Shown: positions 1 through 6,065, counted from the first letter of the stretch. The stretch is 6,741 bases of DNA from Saprospiraceae bacterium (GCA_027009605.1 JALVCY010000665.1:1-6741), one strand, 5' to 3'. Translations and numbers: made by a program. The notes: a model not told the origin generated them from the sequence alone.

Positions 1-339
1 ATTGACTTTATTTCGAGCCAACCCGGATTCCCGGAACCTTTCTATCTGCCTGAATTCCACGAAGAAGAAAAAGCCGGTGAAAGTGGGGGGTTCTCTTTAG
101 CTGACTTGGATGAAAAATTTGATGATGCCGCCAGACTGGTCGTCCAAAACCAACATGGCTCCACATCAATGATTCAAAGACGAATGAAACTCGGTTACAA
201 CCGGGCCGGTCGTATTATGGATCAAATGGAAATTTTAGGCATCGTTGGCCCTAGTCAAGGTTCTAAACCTAGAGAAGTCCTTTTCCCGGATCCTATTGAA
301 CTGGAAAGGTTTTTGGCAAACCTTCATGCTAAAAAATGA
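1..339 (+). CDS. ftsK: DNA translocase FtsK, C-terminal end (5'-truncated by window)
   Basis: The frame is open from base 1 to a TGA at 337-339, giving 112 residues of a larger protein. FtsK is the septal membrane-anchored ATPase that pumps chromosomal DNA during division and activates dimer resolution. The visible part starts with the tail of the motor domain (ISSQPGFPEPFYLPE, residues 4-18), followed by an acidic linker. The gamma winged-helix domain occupies about residues 36-105. Its recognition helix carries the conserved YNRAGRIMDQMEILGIVGP segment (residues 65-83), whose N-R-A residues read the polar KOPS sequences in other FtsK proteins. The REVLF strand follows. The TTG at 106 is internal, because homology continues upstream of it. 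The gene converges on the PorE-type gene, and I found no terminator with a clear T tract behind it. FtsK identity is secure; the ATPase core lies outside the window. Confidence 0.95.
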   Translation: MDFISSQPGFPEPFYLPEFHEEEKAGESGGFSLADLDEKFDDAARLVVQNQHGSTSMIQRRMKLGYNRAGRIMDQMEILGIVGPSQGSKPREVLFPDPIELERFLANLHAKK

Positions 340-454
340 GAATCTTACAACATCGAAGCGACTCTATCACTGAGCTTGCGCTGAGAAGTTGGATTTAGTG
401 ACTTGCTCTTGAGACCACATAAGGGGACTTTATGGCCTTTAAATATTTTGGGGA

Positions 455-522
455 GTTGGTAGAGCCAAATTTATTTGGCTTAAATTACACACCTTCTCCC
501 GAATAAATTCGGAAGTACCAAC
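455..522. repeat. Paired-hairpin REP/BIME-like element, copy A
   Basis: The outer arms GTTGGTA (455-461) and TACCAAC (516-522) are perfectly complementary. Inside are two hairpins. Hairpin 1 is AGCCAAAT-TT-ATTTGGCT at 463-480. Hairpin 2 is CCGAAT-AA-ATTCGG at 499-512. The right half, read on the minus strand, repeats the left half: TTGGTA, a short spacer, then CCGAATTTATTCGG. The left half has GTAG directly before its hairpin; the right half has GTAC. A GTAG or GGAG tetranucleotide next to an imperfect hairpin is the known hallmark of REP sequences moved by RAYT (Y1 HUH-type) transposases, and two inverted REPs form a BIME. Assignment to that class is an inference, since no RAYT gene is in the window. 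Confidence 0.65.
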
Positions 523-556
523 GACAAATTCAACTTTGCACCACATTTCCCAACAG

Positions 557-588
557 GAATTAAGAGTTAAGAATGCAGAATTAAGAGT
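557..588. repeat. Short tandem direct repeat GAATTAAGAGT
   Basis: GAATTAAGAGT occurs at 557-567 and again at 578-588, a 21-base period, with the related GTTAAGAAT between the copies. It lies between hairpin element A and the right inverted-repeat arm. There is no evidence of function; it may be a small degenerate intergenic repeat. Confidence 0.5.
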
Positions 589-685
589 GGAGAAGAATGG
601 AGTAGTCCCCCGCTATAGTTCTTGCTCCGAATCCCCAAAATATTTAAAGACTTCCATCATGAAATCCCCAAAAATCCGTTTTGGC

Positions 686-748
686 TTGGTAGCAGCCAAA
701 TTTATTTGGCTGAAAAATCCTTGTTCCAAATAAATTTGGAACTACCAA
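686..748. repeat. Paired-hairpin REP/BIME-like element, copy B
   Basis: This is a second, better preserved copy of element A in the same orientation. The outer arms TTGGTAG (686-692) and CTACCAA (742-748) match perfectly. Hairpin 1 is CAGCCAAAT-TT-ATTTGGCTG (693-712), a 9-bp stem. Hairpin 2 is GTTCCAAAT-AA-ATTTGGAAC (723-742), also 9 bp, and it shares one base with the outer arm. Both halves read TTGGTAG, a two- or three-base spacer, then CCAAATTTATTTGG, one on each strand. Compared with copy A, hairpin 2 differs by a paired change (CCGAAT/ATTCGG against CCAAAT/ATTTGG), so pairing has been kept while sequence changed. Confidence 0.7.
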
Positions 749-879
749 CCAACCTACAAAATTTGGATTTTTATTTGGTGGTAGCTCCTTTCACTTCAAA
801 AATCGTAGTACTAAAAGAAAGGGTTTTAACCTTCTCTTCTTTCGCTCGCAGACTCGAAGCTGCAAAATATTTTGGCACG

Positions 880-894
880 ACCACACTAAGTGGT
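880..894 (-). terminator. Weak hairpin behind the PorE-type gene
   Basis: ACCAC (880-884) and GTGGT (890-894) can form a 5-bp stem around a 5-base loop, 16 bases past the stop codon of the minus-strand gene. No T run follows it on the minus strand, so a terminator role is only a possibility. Confidence 0.2.
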
Positions 895-910
895 AAGGAG
901 TTGTTCCCGT

Positions 911-2869
911 TTAGCGTTCAACAATCTCCATTTCTGTCCTCCGGTTATGCTGCCGTCCGGCTTCCGTATCATTGGTATCAATAGGTTGACTTTCGCCAAA
1001 ACCTTTGTACCGCAACTGAGCTGTGGGGATACCCTTTTGAACCAGATAGTCATAAACAGCCTTTGCCCGCTGTTCCGAAAGGAGCAAATTATCCCTTTCG
1101 CTCCCCACATTATCTGTATGTCCATTGATTTGGACGACCAAATCCTTAGAAGAATGGAGCAAATCATAGATCTTATCCAGTTCATAATTAGAACTGGATT
1201 GGAGATGTGCCGAGCCCGAATCAAAAAAGACATTTTTTAAGATTACCCGTACCGGCTGAACATGGCTAGTACCCGGTGTTTGAATGGGTTGAAGCGTTAC
1301 CGTTAATTCCGAAGGCTGAGTCAAGGATCCGGGCTGGGTCAAGGCGTAATTTTCAGAATAAAACAGGTATCCTTCGAGACTGATATTCAGGGCATAATCC
1401 CCCTTTGGTAATACTGCTAAGAAGTCACCATGTTCATCAGATGTCGATTGATAAATGGGCTTGCCGGAATTCAAATCGACTAATTCTATGGCTGCATTTT
1501 TCAGTTCTTTTTTAGACGTATTGACGACATGGCCTTTGACGTAAGTGACTGCATCCGGGCGAATTTCGGCAGGCATCTCAAATTCAAAGATGTCAATCGT
1601 ACCCCCAAAATAGTCCCCTTCGGCTGCGCTTTCCTGCGGGCCTGCAAAATAAGCTTTGCGCCCATCCAAACTCACCACCAAAGCGCCTTGATTTCCTGTA
1701 TCATTAATGGGATATCCTAGGTTTTTGGCTTTAGACCAAGAGCCGTCCGGACGTTTTTTACTAAAAAACAAATCACTCCCCCCCATTCCGGGATGTCCAT
1801 CCGACATAAAGTAAAGCGTTTTGCCATCCGGATGAATAAAAGGAGCTTGATCGGCACCGGTCGTATTAATGGAATCACCTAAATTTTGGGGGATACCCCA
1901 TTTTCCAAGCTGATTCTTATAGCTCACCCAAATATCTCGATCGCCTTTTCCGCCGGGTCGTTCACTAGCAAAATAGAGGGCGTTTCCATTTGCCGAAAGG
2001 CTAGGCTGACCATCCCAATTTTTGGAATTGATGCGACTCCCTATATTTTTGATGGCTGTCCAATGTCCATTTTCCTTGCGGGAAAAATAAATATCACAAC
2101 TCCCCACCGATGTCTGCCTGCGCCCACAAATAGTCATCGCCAAAAACCGGCCGTCAGAAGAAATACATTGCGCACCTTCATTTTCGTCGGTATTAATGTT
2201 GGTCATGGGTGTAGCCGGCTGAAATTGGCCATTGACCTTACGGGAAATATAAAAATCTTCTTGGCGATGTACCCGACGCGTAAAAATCAAATACTGCTCA
2301 TCAGCGGTAAAAGAGGGCGTATATTCCGGGTCGGCCGTATTGATTGCAGGCCCAAGGTTTTTAGGTTTGAATGGAAGCGGGTGTTGAATGGCTTTTGCTG
2401 CAAAGCGATAATTAGCCAATTTTTTTTGGGCATTTGTGCGATTTCTACCTTTCACTTTAGGGTAAGTTAAGTATTTTTCTAGTTTTTGGGCAGCTTCTTG
2501 ATAGTGCTTTTCTTTTGCAGCCATCGCAGCTAAAGCATAATAAATCCTAGGGCTAAAATCAGGGTTCAGCTGAAGCACTTTCGTAAAATAAGACTTGGCC
2601 TTAGCCTCTTCCTTTTGATTGTAATACAGCCCCCCCACCCGATATAGGGCATCAATAAAAACGGGGTCTTTTTTGATGGCTTTCTCGTAAGCGCGGATGG
2701 CTTTCTCGTATTGTTTGTGCCGGCTAAAGGCTTTCCCTTTTTCAAAGAGCGACAAAGCCTTAGCCCCCGTGGTCTTTGGAGTGTGGAAAGTCGCTGTCTG
2801 AGCCCGACTCGAAGCACAGCCCCCCCAAAGGAGTACTGTGGCCAATAATAAAAATCTAAATCTTTTCAT
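911..2869 (-). CDS. porE: PorE-type T9SS lipoprotein: TPR, PD40 propeller, CRD-like and OmpA domains
   Basis: This 652-residue protein has the full PorE domain order. An N-terminal signal runs to Cys18 (LLWGGC, a slightly atypical lipobox with Trp at -3). TPR helices follow at about 37-135. A beta-propeller spans about 170-432, with five repeats beginning at motifs such as KNLGPAIN, KNIGSRIN, QNLGDSIN and KNLGYPIN; the last three are spaced exactly 54 residues apart. A carboxypeptidase-regulatory-like fold lies at about 441-527 (VKGHVVN to LTVTLQP). The OmpA domain is at about 541-652. Asp586 in GHTDN and Arg601 in LSEQR are the expected diaminopimelate-binding pair of OmpA domains, so the protein should grip peptidoglycan from the outer membrane. 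In Porphyromonas, PorE works with PorP, and a PorP-type gene lies two genes upstream. The ATG at 2867-2869 gives the only sensible signal peptide. Other PD40-OmpA proteins pair with SprF paralogues, so strict orthology to PorE is likely but unproven. Confidence 0.83.
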   Translation of the reverse strand: MKRFRFLLLATVLLWGGCASSRAQTATFHTPKTTGAKALSLFEKGKAFSRHKQYEKAIRAYEKAIKKDPVFIDALYRVGGLYYNQKEEAKAKSYFTKVLQLNPDFSPRIYYALAAMAAKEKHYQEAAQKLEKYLTYPKVKGRNRTNAQKKLANYRFAAKAIQHPLPFKPKNLGPAINTADPEYTPSFTADEQYLIFTRRVHRQEDFYISRKVNGQFQPATPMTNINTDENEGAQCISSDGRFLAMTICGRRQTSVGSCDIYFSRKENGHWTAIKNIGSRINSKNWDGQPSLSANGNALYFASERPGGKGDRDIWVSYKNQLGKWGIPQNLGDSINTTGADQAPFIHPDGKTLYFMSDGHPGMGGSDLFFSKKRPDGSWSKAKNLGYPINDTGNQGALVVSLDGRKAYFAGPQESAAEGDYFGGTIDIFEFEMPAEIRPDAVTYVKGHVVNTSKKELKNAAIELVDLNSGKPIYQSTSDEHGDFLAVLPKGDYALNISLEGYLFYSENYALTQPGSLTQPSELTVTLQPIQTPGTSHVQPVRVILKNVFFDSGSAHLQSSSNYELDKIYDLLHSSKDLVVQINGHTDNVGSERDNLLLSEQRAKAVYDYLVQKGIPTAQLRYKGFGESQPIDTNDTEAGRQHNRRTEMEIVER

Positions 2870-2883
2870 ACATCTCTTAAATT

Positions 2884-2905
2884 GGTCAAGGGTTAAAGGT
2901 CAAGG
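2884..2905. repeat. 8-bp direct repeat in the PorE-type gene leader
   Basis: GGTCAAGG occurs at 2884-2891 and 2898-2905 (14-base period), 15-36 bases upstream of the start codon. If the promoter at 2939-2946 is correct, the repeat lies in the 5' untranslated RNA, where it reads CCTTGACC twice. Function is unknown. Confidence 0.45.
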
Positions 2906-2938
2906 ACAAAAGCTTCGGTTGGAATCTCCCCCAAAAAA

Positions 2939-2946
2939 CAAAAATA
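2939..2946 (-). promoter_or_regulatory. Candidate promoter -7 box of the PorE-type gene
   Basis: The minus strand reads TATTTTTG from 2946 to 2939, an exact match to the Bacteroidota -7 box TAnnTTTG. Transcription would begin near 2932 and leave a leader of about 60 bases. No TTG is found 19-21 bases upstream, so the -33 half is missing or weak. The terminator between gldJ and this gene makes a separate promoter necessary, which raises its plausibility. Confidence 0.4.
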
Positions 2947-3117
2947 GAGCTCAAAATACTCGATAGCTATTGAGACCTAAAAGAAAAAATAACTGCGTAT
3001 ATTGGAGCACTTATCTTGCTTCATTTCTTTGGAGTGCTGAGTCTAAACATTTACCATTAAGAAACGCAAAAAACGCCCCAAAAGATATACCAAGGCCAAT
3101 GACCTACCCCAAACGAC

Positions 3118-3153
3118 AAAAAAAACTCCTTTGGCAAGAGCCAAAGGAGTTTT
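3118..3153 (-). terminator. Strong intrinsic terminator of gldJ
   Basis: The arms at 3122-3135 and 3140-3153 form a perfect 14-bp stem with core ACTCCTTTGGC / GCCAAAGGAGT and a 4-base loop (3136-3139). On the minus strand the stem ends in a run of eight T (complement of 3118-3125). It lies 22 bases past the gldJ stop codon. The plus-strand reading has only four T, so it acts mainly leftward. It should separate the transcript of gldJ from the PorE-type gene. Confidence 0.93.
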
Positions 3154-3175
3154 GTATATTCGCTGTCCTTAAAAA

Positions 3176-4672
3176 TTAACGACGTCTCTTCCGTCTTTTT
3201 GATTTGAAGTGTTTTCCCCCGGAATCATCATTACCGACTGCACTACCTGTACGAGTCATGGCACATCTAAACCCAAGTGTTCTATCAGCATCATCTTCAT
3301 CCCTGAAACGGCGTGTACCCGGAGACAACCAGTAAGCCCGATCAGCCCAAGATGCGCCTTTAATGACTCTGGTCTTGTCAGAAATCAAAGTAGAAATACC
3401 TGTACCATATTTGACTTCAGAAGATTCATCACCATCCAAGTAGTTCAATACATTACCTTTTTTATAGTTTTGGCGATTAGCCGCTTCGTCGGCAGTCACT
3501 TCTTCATAAACTAAGTGTCCCAAACTATCTTTCTCTACAGGCTTACCGTCTTCGTCTAATTTAACATTCTTAAAGATATTACCACGATAAGGGTTCAAAT
3601 CCTGAGATTCTCCATCTTGCAAGGTGGTACTTGTCATCGGACGATAAACATCTGCAGTCCATTCGGAGACATTACCGGCCATATTATACAAACCAAAATC
3701 ATTGGCCATGAAAGTCCGAACCGGAGCCGGGACATTCGCCGCATCATTCAAATTACCGGCAAGACCCATGTAGTCACCATGTCCTTTTTTGAAGTTGGCA
3801 AGGATACTACCGTGGTACTTATCTCTTTTCTGATATCTAACGGTTGTGCCATCCCAAGGATAAATCCGTCTATCGGAGATATTTTCATCCTTTTCTGTGG
3901 TCAAGTTGCCCACTAGAGCTAAGGCAGCATACTCCCATTCTGCCTCAGTTGGCAATCTATATTCAGGCAATAAGATACCATCCTCAAAGCGAACGGGTCT
4001 TTCTCCACCTGTTTTTAAATCTTTTAAGTTTTTGCGGACATCTCCGGTGTATTGGCCGGCAAGATAAGCATCCGTGTTAAAGTTATCGGCATCTTTCTGA
4101 TCCGGATTCATATTCAACACACCTCTATCCACCAAGATGGCCTCGTTGACCCGGTCTGATCTCCATTGAGAATACTTATTAGCTTGCTTCCAATTGACCC
4201 CTACAACGGGATAATCATCAAAAGAAGGGTGTCTAAAATAAGTCTTTACCAAAGGCTCATTGTAGGCTAATTCTTCACGCCAAACCAAAGTATCCGGCAA
4301 GGCTCCTTTGATGACTTCGGGATAAGTTTCTCCAAAGACTCTGGAAAGCCAGTAGATATATTCTCTGTAGTCAATATTCCGGACTTCGGTCTCATCCATA
4401 TAAAAAGAAGAGACCGTAACCCGACGCGGAATACTATTCCACTCAAACATGACATCCTGTTCGGTCATACCCATCAAGAAAGTACCCCCTTGAATAAGCA
4501 CCAAGTTAGGGCCGGTTTCTTGACCTTCATAGTCTCTCTTTTCAAATCCCCCCCATTTTTGGCTGTTATATTTCCAACCGGTAGTGGCCGAGACTTCCTT
4601 TTTTCTACAAGAGGAAAAGAAGACCGTAGTGGCCATTAAAAGTAGCAAGCTAAACTTTAGCAAATTCTTCAT
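3176..4672 (-). CDS. gldJ: Gliding motility / T9SS lipoprotein GldJ (FGE-like fold)
   Basis: This 498-residue protein is an outer-membrane lipoprotein needed in Flavobacterium for gliding and for stable T9SS function. A signal peptide ends at Cys22 (FFSSC). The next residues, RKKE, are basic rather than the acidic surface-export signal, so a periplasmic location is expected. GldJ-type motifs are TGWKYN (31-36), QGGTFLMG (61-68), DVMFEWN (73-79), SFYMDETEVRN (89-99), ALPDTLVW (124-131), YPVVGVNWKQA (154-164), EYRLPTEAEWEYAAL (237-251), GLYNMAGNVSEW (327-338) and LGFRCAM (466-472). The DVMxxWN and DRVNE motifs favour GldJ over the paralogue GldK/PorK. The fold is that of formylglycine-generating enzymes, but the only cysteines are 22 and 470. 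The catalytic pair is absent, so the role is structural. The protein ends in a very basic tail (KHFKSKRRKRRR). The ATG at 4670-4672 starts a clean signal peptide. Confidence 0.92.
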   Translation of the reverse strand: MKNLLKFSLLLLMATTVFFSSCRKKEVSATTGWKYNSQKWGGFEKRDYEGQETGPNLVLIQGGTFLMGMTEQDVMFEWNSIPRRVTVSSFYMDETEVRNIDYREYIYWLSRVFGETYPEVIKGALPDTLVWREELAYNEPLVKTYFRHPSFDDYPVVGVNWKQANKYSQWRSDRVNEAILVDRGVLNMNPDQKDADNFNTDAYLAGQYTGDVRKNLKDLKTGGERPVRFEDGILLPEYRLPTEAEWEYAALALVGNLTTEKDENISDRRIYPWDGTTVRYQKRDKYHGSILANFKKGHGDYMGLAGNLNDAANVPAPVRTFMANDFGLYNMAGNVSEWTADVYRPMTSTTLQDGESQDLNPYRGNIFKNVKLDEDGKPVEKDSLGHLVYEEVTADEAANRQNYKKGNVLNYLDGDESSEVKYGTGISTLISDKTRVIKGASWADRAYWLSPGTRRFRDEDDADRTLGFRCAMTRTGSAVGNDDSGGKHFKSKRRKRRR

Positions 4673-4697
4673 TTGACGAATAATTTTAAATGAACTG

Positions 4698-4705
4698 CAA
4701 ATATA
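4698..4705 (-). promoter_or_regulatory. Candidate promoter -7 box of gldJ
   Basis: The minus strand reads TATATTTG from 4705 to 4698, an exact TAnnTTTG match, 25 bases before the gldJ ATG. A transcript would start near 4691 and have a leader of about 20 bases. A TTTG occurs upstream at 4720-4717, but its spacing is too short for a standard -33 element. gldJ could also be read through from the PorP-type gene, since no terminator hairpin is evident in the 111-base gap. Confidence 0.5.
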
Positions 4706-4783
4706 TAAAAAAACAGCAAACTAGTACTGCATTCGGAAAATCAAACGCATCTGACCCTGAAAAAATTTTATTTTTGTCAAAAA

Positions 4784-5785
4784 TCATCGAAAAAGTCCAA
4801 AACAGTCCCGGTATTTGGCATTGCTTCTTTTTCTTTTTGCGTTTTCGCTTTGGTCAAAATTTAATATGATGGAAATCTCATGACCACCTGCCGATGCGTT
4901 AGTCAATTCGGAAAGGGTATAATCATAAGAATATCCTATCTTAAAGATGCCTTCCGCCAATCCTACGCTCACTTTCGCTGCATCCGTGTTGCTTTGGGCA
5001 TGTCTGTAGCCCAAGCCTGCAAAAAATCTGCCAAATCCCAAAAACACATCAAAATCTAACTGATGAAAATCAGCTTGCTTAAACCAGCCGATGTTTGGAG
5101 CCAGATAGAACTTGTCTGCCGACGCCGTATGTCTCGAGAGAGAGAGCTGTCCGCCTACTTGGACATTAAAACGTATCGGCAAGCCTTCATATAGGTTTTG
5201 TGACACATCCAGCAACTGATTATTTGGTGTATTCAAATGCGACATCGCAAACCCGGCATAAAACTTTTTATTATACAGTAATATTCCGCTACCAATATCC
5301 AAAAAAGTCTTGGTATGCGAAGCGATTTCTTCCGAAGTAGTCCCGCCCGCTCCATACCTAGGGTCTATCTGATCCGGAAAGAGCAATTTCTCCCAGCCCA
5401 CACTATTAGAAATCACTCCCACTTCCACTCCCAGCTTCAAGTAAATATCCTTGGTTGGCTCCAATTGATAAGCATACAACCCCTTGAACTCCGATGTCAC
5501 AAAAAGGCCATCTCCGGCATTGTCCGCTTGCGCATAAAAGCCGACCCCACTGTGGGCATGCTCAAAAAATTGAGAATAACCTACATTATAGGTAACATAA
5601 GCTTTGTGAAAACCGGGCCACTGATTCCGGTAGTTGACATTAATCAATGGCAAATGAGTCAACCCCGTAAAGGCCGGGTTGGTTTTGATGGGCGCAGCGT
5701 AGTATTGACTAAAAACAGCATCTTGACTATATCCTACACCACACAAAAGCAATAAAATGTAAAGTAAATAACCTTTTTTTCCCAT
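4784..5785 (-). CDS. porP: PorP/SprF family T9SS outer-membrane protein
   Basis: The 333-residue product is a member of the PorP/SprF family, predicted outer-membrane beta-barrels needed for type IX secretion (PorP) or for export of SprB-type adhesins (SprF). A signal peptide (MGKKGYLLYILLLLCGVGYS) is followed by the family signature QDAVFSQYYAAP and then TNPAFTG. NVNYRNQWPGF comes next, then alternating beta-strands, and finally the barrel strand HEISIILNF near residues 302-310. The frame stays open up to an ATG at 5869, but that would put 28 non-signal residues ahead of the hydrophobic stretch. Starts at 5785 or 5797 (adding MYQI) are better, and I chose 5785. The last 23 residues, after the final strand, are basic and hydrophilic, which is unusual. 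A near-match to the -7 box (TATTTTG on the minus strand, 5835-5829) lies upstream. Bacteroidota genomes hold many paralogues, so PorP against SprF cannot be decided here. Confidence 0.88.
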   Translation of the reverse strand: MGKKGYLLYILLLLCGVGYSQDAVFSQYYAAPIKTNPAFTGLTHLPLINVNYRNQWPGFHKAYVTYNVGYSQFFEHAHSGVGFYAQADNAGDGLFVTSEFKGLYAYQLEPTKDIYLKLGVEVGVISNSVGWEKLLFPDQIDPRYGAGGTTSEEIASHTKTFLDIGSGILLYNKKFYAGFAMSHLNTPNNQLLDVSQNLYEGLPIRFNVQVGGQLSLSRHTASADKFYLAPNIGWFKQADFHQLDFDVFLGFGRFFAGLGYRHAQSNTDAAKVSVGLAEGIFKIGYSYDYTLSELTNASAGGHEISIILNFDQSENAKRKRSNAKYRDCFGLFR

Positions 5786-5876
5786 TATTTGGTACATATT
5801 TTCTCTAAATTTGCAGAAATCGCTTGCGCAAAATACGGCAAAATTTGTAATGCTTCGTAATTTGGGCACAATTTAC

Positions 5877-5950
5877 CACAAATAAGCCGGCAAACCCGTT
5901 TGACCTGCATATAAACGACTAAAATCTAGGATTATTGGCACAAATAAGCC
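5877..5950. repeat. 12-bp direct repeat CACAAATAAGCC in the porP-porU control region
   Basis: CACAAATAAGCC occurs exactly at 5877-5888 and at 5939-5950, 62 bases apart (about six helical turns). Both copies lie between the divergent PorP-type gene and porU. A chance 12-bp match in a region of about 280 bases is unlikely. Paired sites for a regulator of both genes are one explanation; a minor duplication is another. Confidence 0.55.
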
Positions 5951-5960
5951 TCCATGACCT

Positions 5961-5974
5961 TAAGTTTTAACTTA
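5961..5974. promoter_or_regulatory. Small dyad upstream of porU
   Basis: TAAGTT (5961-5966) and AACTTA (5969-5974) form a perfect 6-bp dyad around TT. It ends 11 bases before TACTTTG (5985-5991), a one-base-short relative of the -7 box on the plus strand. An operator next to a porU promoter is possible, but AT-rich dyads of this size also arise by chance. Confidence 0.25.
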
Positions 5975-6065
5975 TGTTACCAAATACTTTGCCCCCAAAT
6001 TACCCGTTTGAAATACAACCATGAAATTGTGACGCATAGGACTGTTACCAGAAAACAATTCAAAT

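Larger units (their letters stand above)
423..669. repeat. Long inverted repeat, arms 423-453 and 633-669
   Basis: The core arms are CTTTAAATATTTTGGGG at 437-453 and its perfect 17-bp reverse complement at 633-649. Outward, both arms continue with related but diverged sequence. The left arm starts GGGGACTTTATGG at 423. The right arm, read on the minus strand, starts GGGGATTTCATG at 669, so the similarity spans about 31 and 37 bases. The arms enclose about 180 bases containing hairpin element A and the 11-bp direct repeat. They could be two inverted copies of a dispersed intergenic repeat, or the ends of a decayed non-autonomous element. No transposase gene and no target-site duplication is evident. 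Confidence 0.7.
340..910. other. Repeat-rich convergent intergenic region without genes
   Basis: This 571-base gap separates the 3' ends of ftsK and the PorE-type gene. It contains no convincing coding sequence. From left to right it holds an inverted-repeat arm (423-453), paired-hairpin element A (455-522), an 11-bp direct repeat (557-588), the opposite inverted-repeat arm (633-669) and paired-hairpin element B (686-748). The remainder (749-910) is AT-rich, with a weak hairpin at 880-894. The word AAATATTTTGG occurs at 441-451 and 865-875 and, inverted, at 635-645, so one repeat family may have seeded several spots. A gap between convergent genes carries no promoters, and repeats accumulate there with least cost. 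Confidence 0.8.

Noticed and set aside
367..401. TCACT / AGTGA pairing behind ftsK as its terminator
   Set aside because: The stem is five base pairs over a 25-base loop with no T run, so it is not a credible intrinsic terminator.
536..733. A 65-codon plus-strand frame in the repeat region
   Set aside because: It translates the 11-bp repeat and part of element B, and has no start signal or homology that I can recognise.
423..748. A CRISPR array
   Set aside because: There are only two copies of a 60-70 base palindromic element, with no regular spacers and no cas genes. A REP/BIME-like repeat is a better fit.
622..984. A 120-codon plus-strand frame across the intergenic repeats
   Set aside because: It runs through hairpin element B and into the 3' end of the PorE-type gene. 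Its residues simply translate the repeats.
1886..2470. A 194-codon plus-strand open frame
   Set aside because: It lies fully antisense to the propeller region of the PorE-type gene, begins without signal or family features, and is rich in Cys/Arg/His in the way shadow frames are.
2970..3179. A 69-codon plus-strand frame between gldJ and the PorE-type gene
   Set aside because: It starts with TTG, crosses both arms of the gldJ terminator and ends at the gldJ stop, with no protein features.
5315..5755. A 146-codon plus-strand open frame
   Set aside because: It is antisense to the PorP-type gene, whose family motifs are clear, and shows no recognisable domain.
5806..5813. TAAATTTG on the plus strand as a porU promoter
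   Set aside because: It matches the -7 box but lies about 250 bases before porU at the edge of the PorP-type gene, in AT-rich sequence and with no -33 element at the right spacing.
5786..5869. An upstream ATG at 5869 as the start of the PorP-type protein
   Set aside because: It would add 28 residues without signal character ahead of a clear signal peptide. The starts at 5785 or 5797 fit the family.
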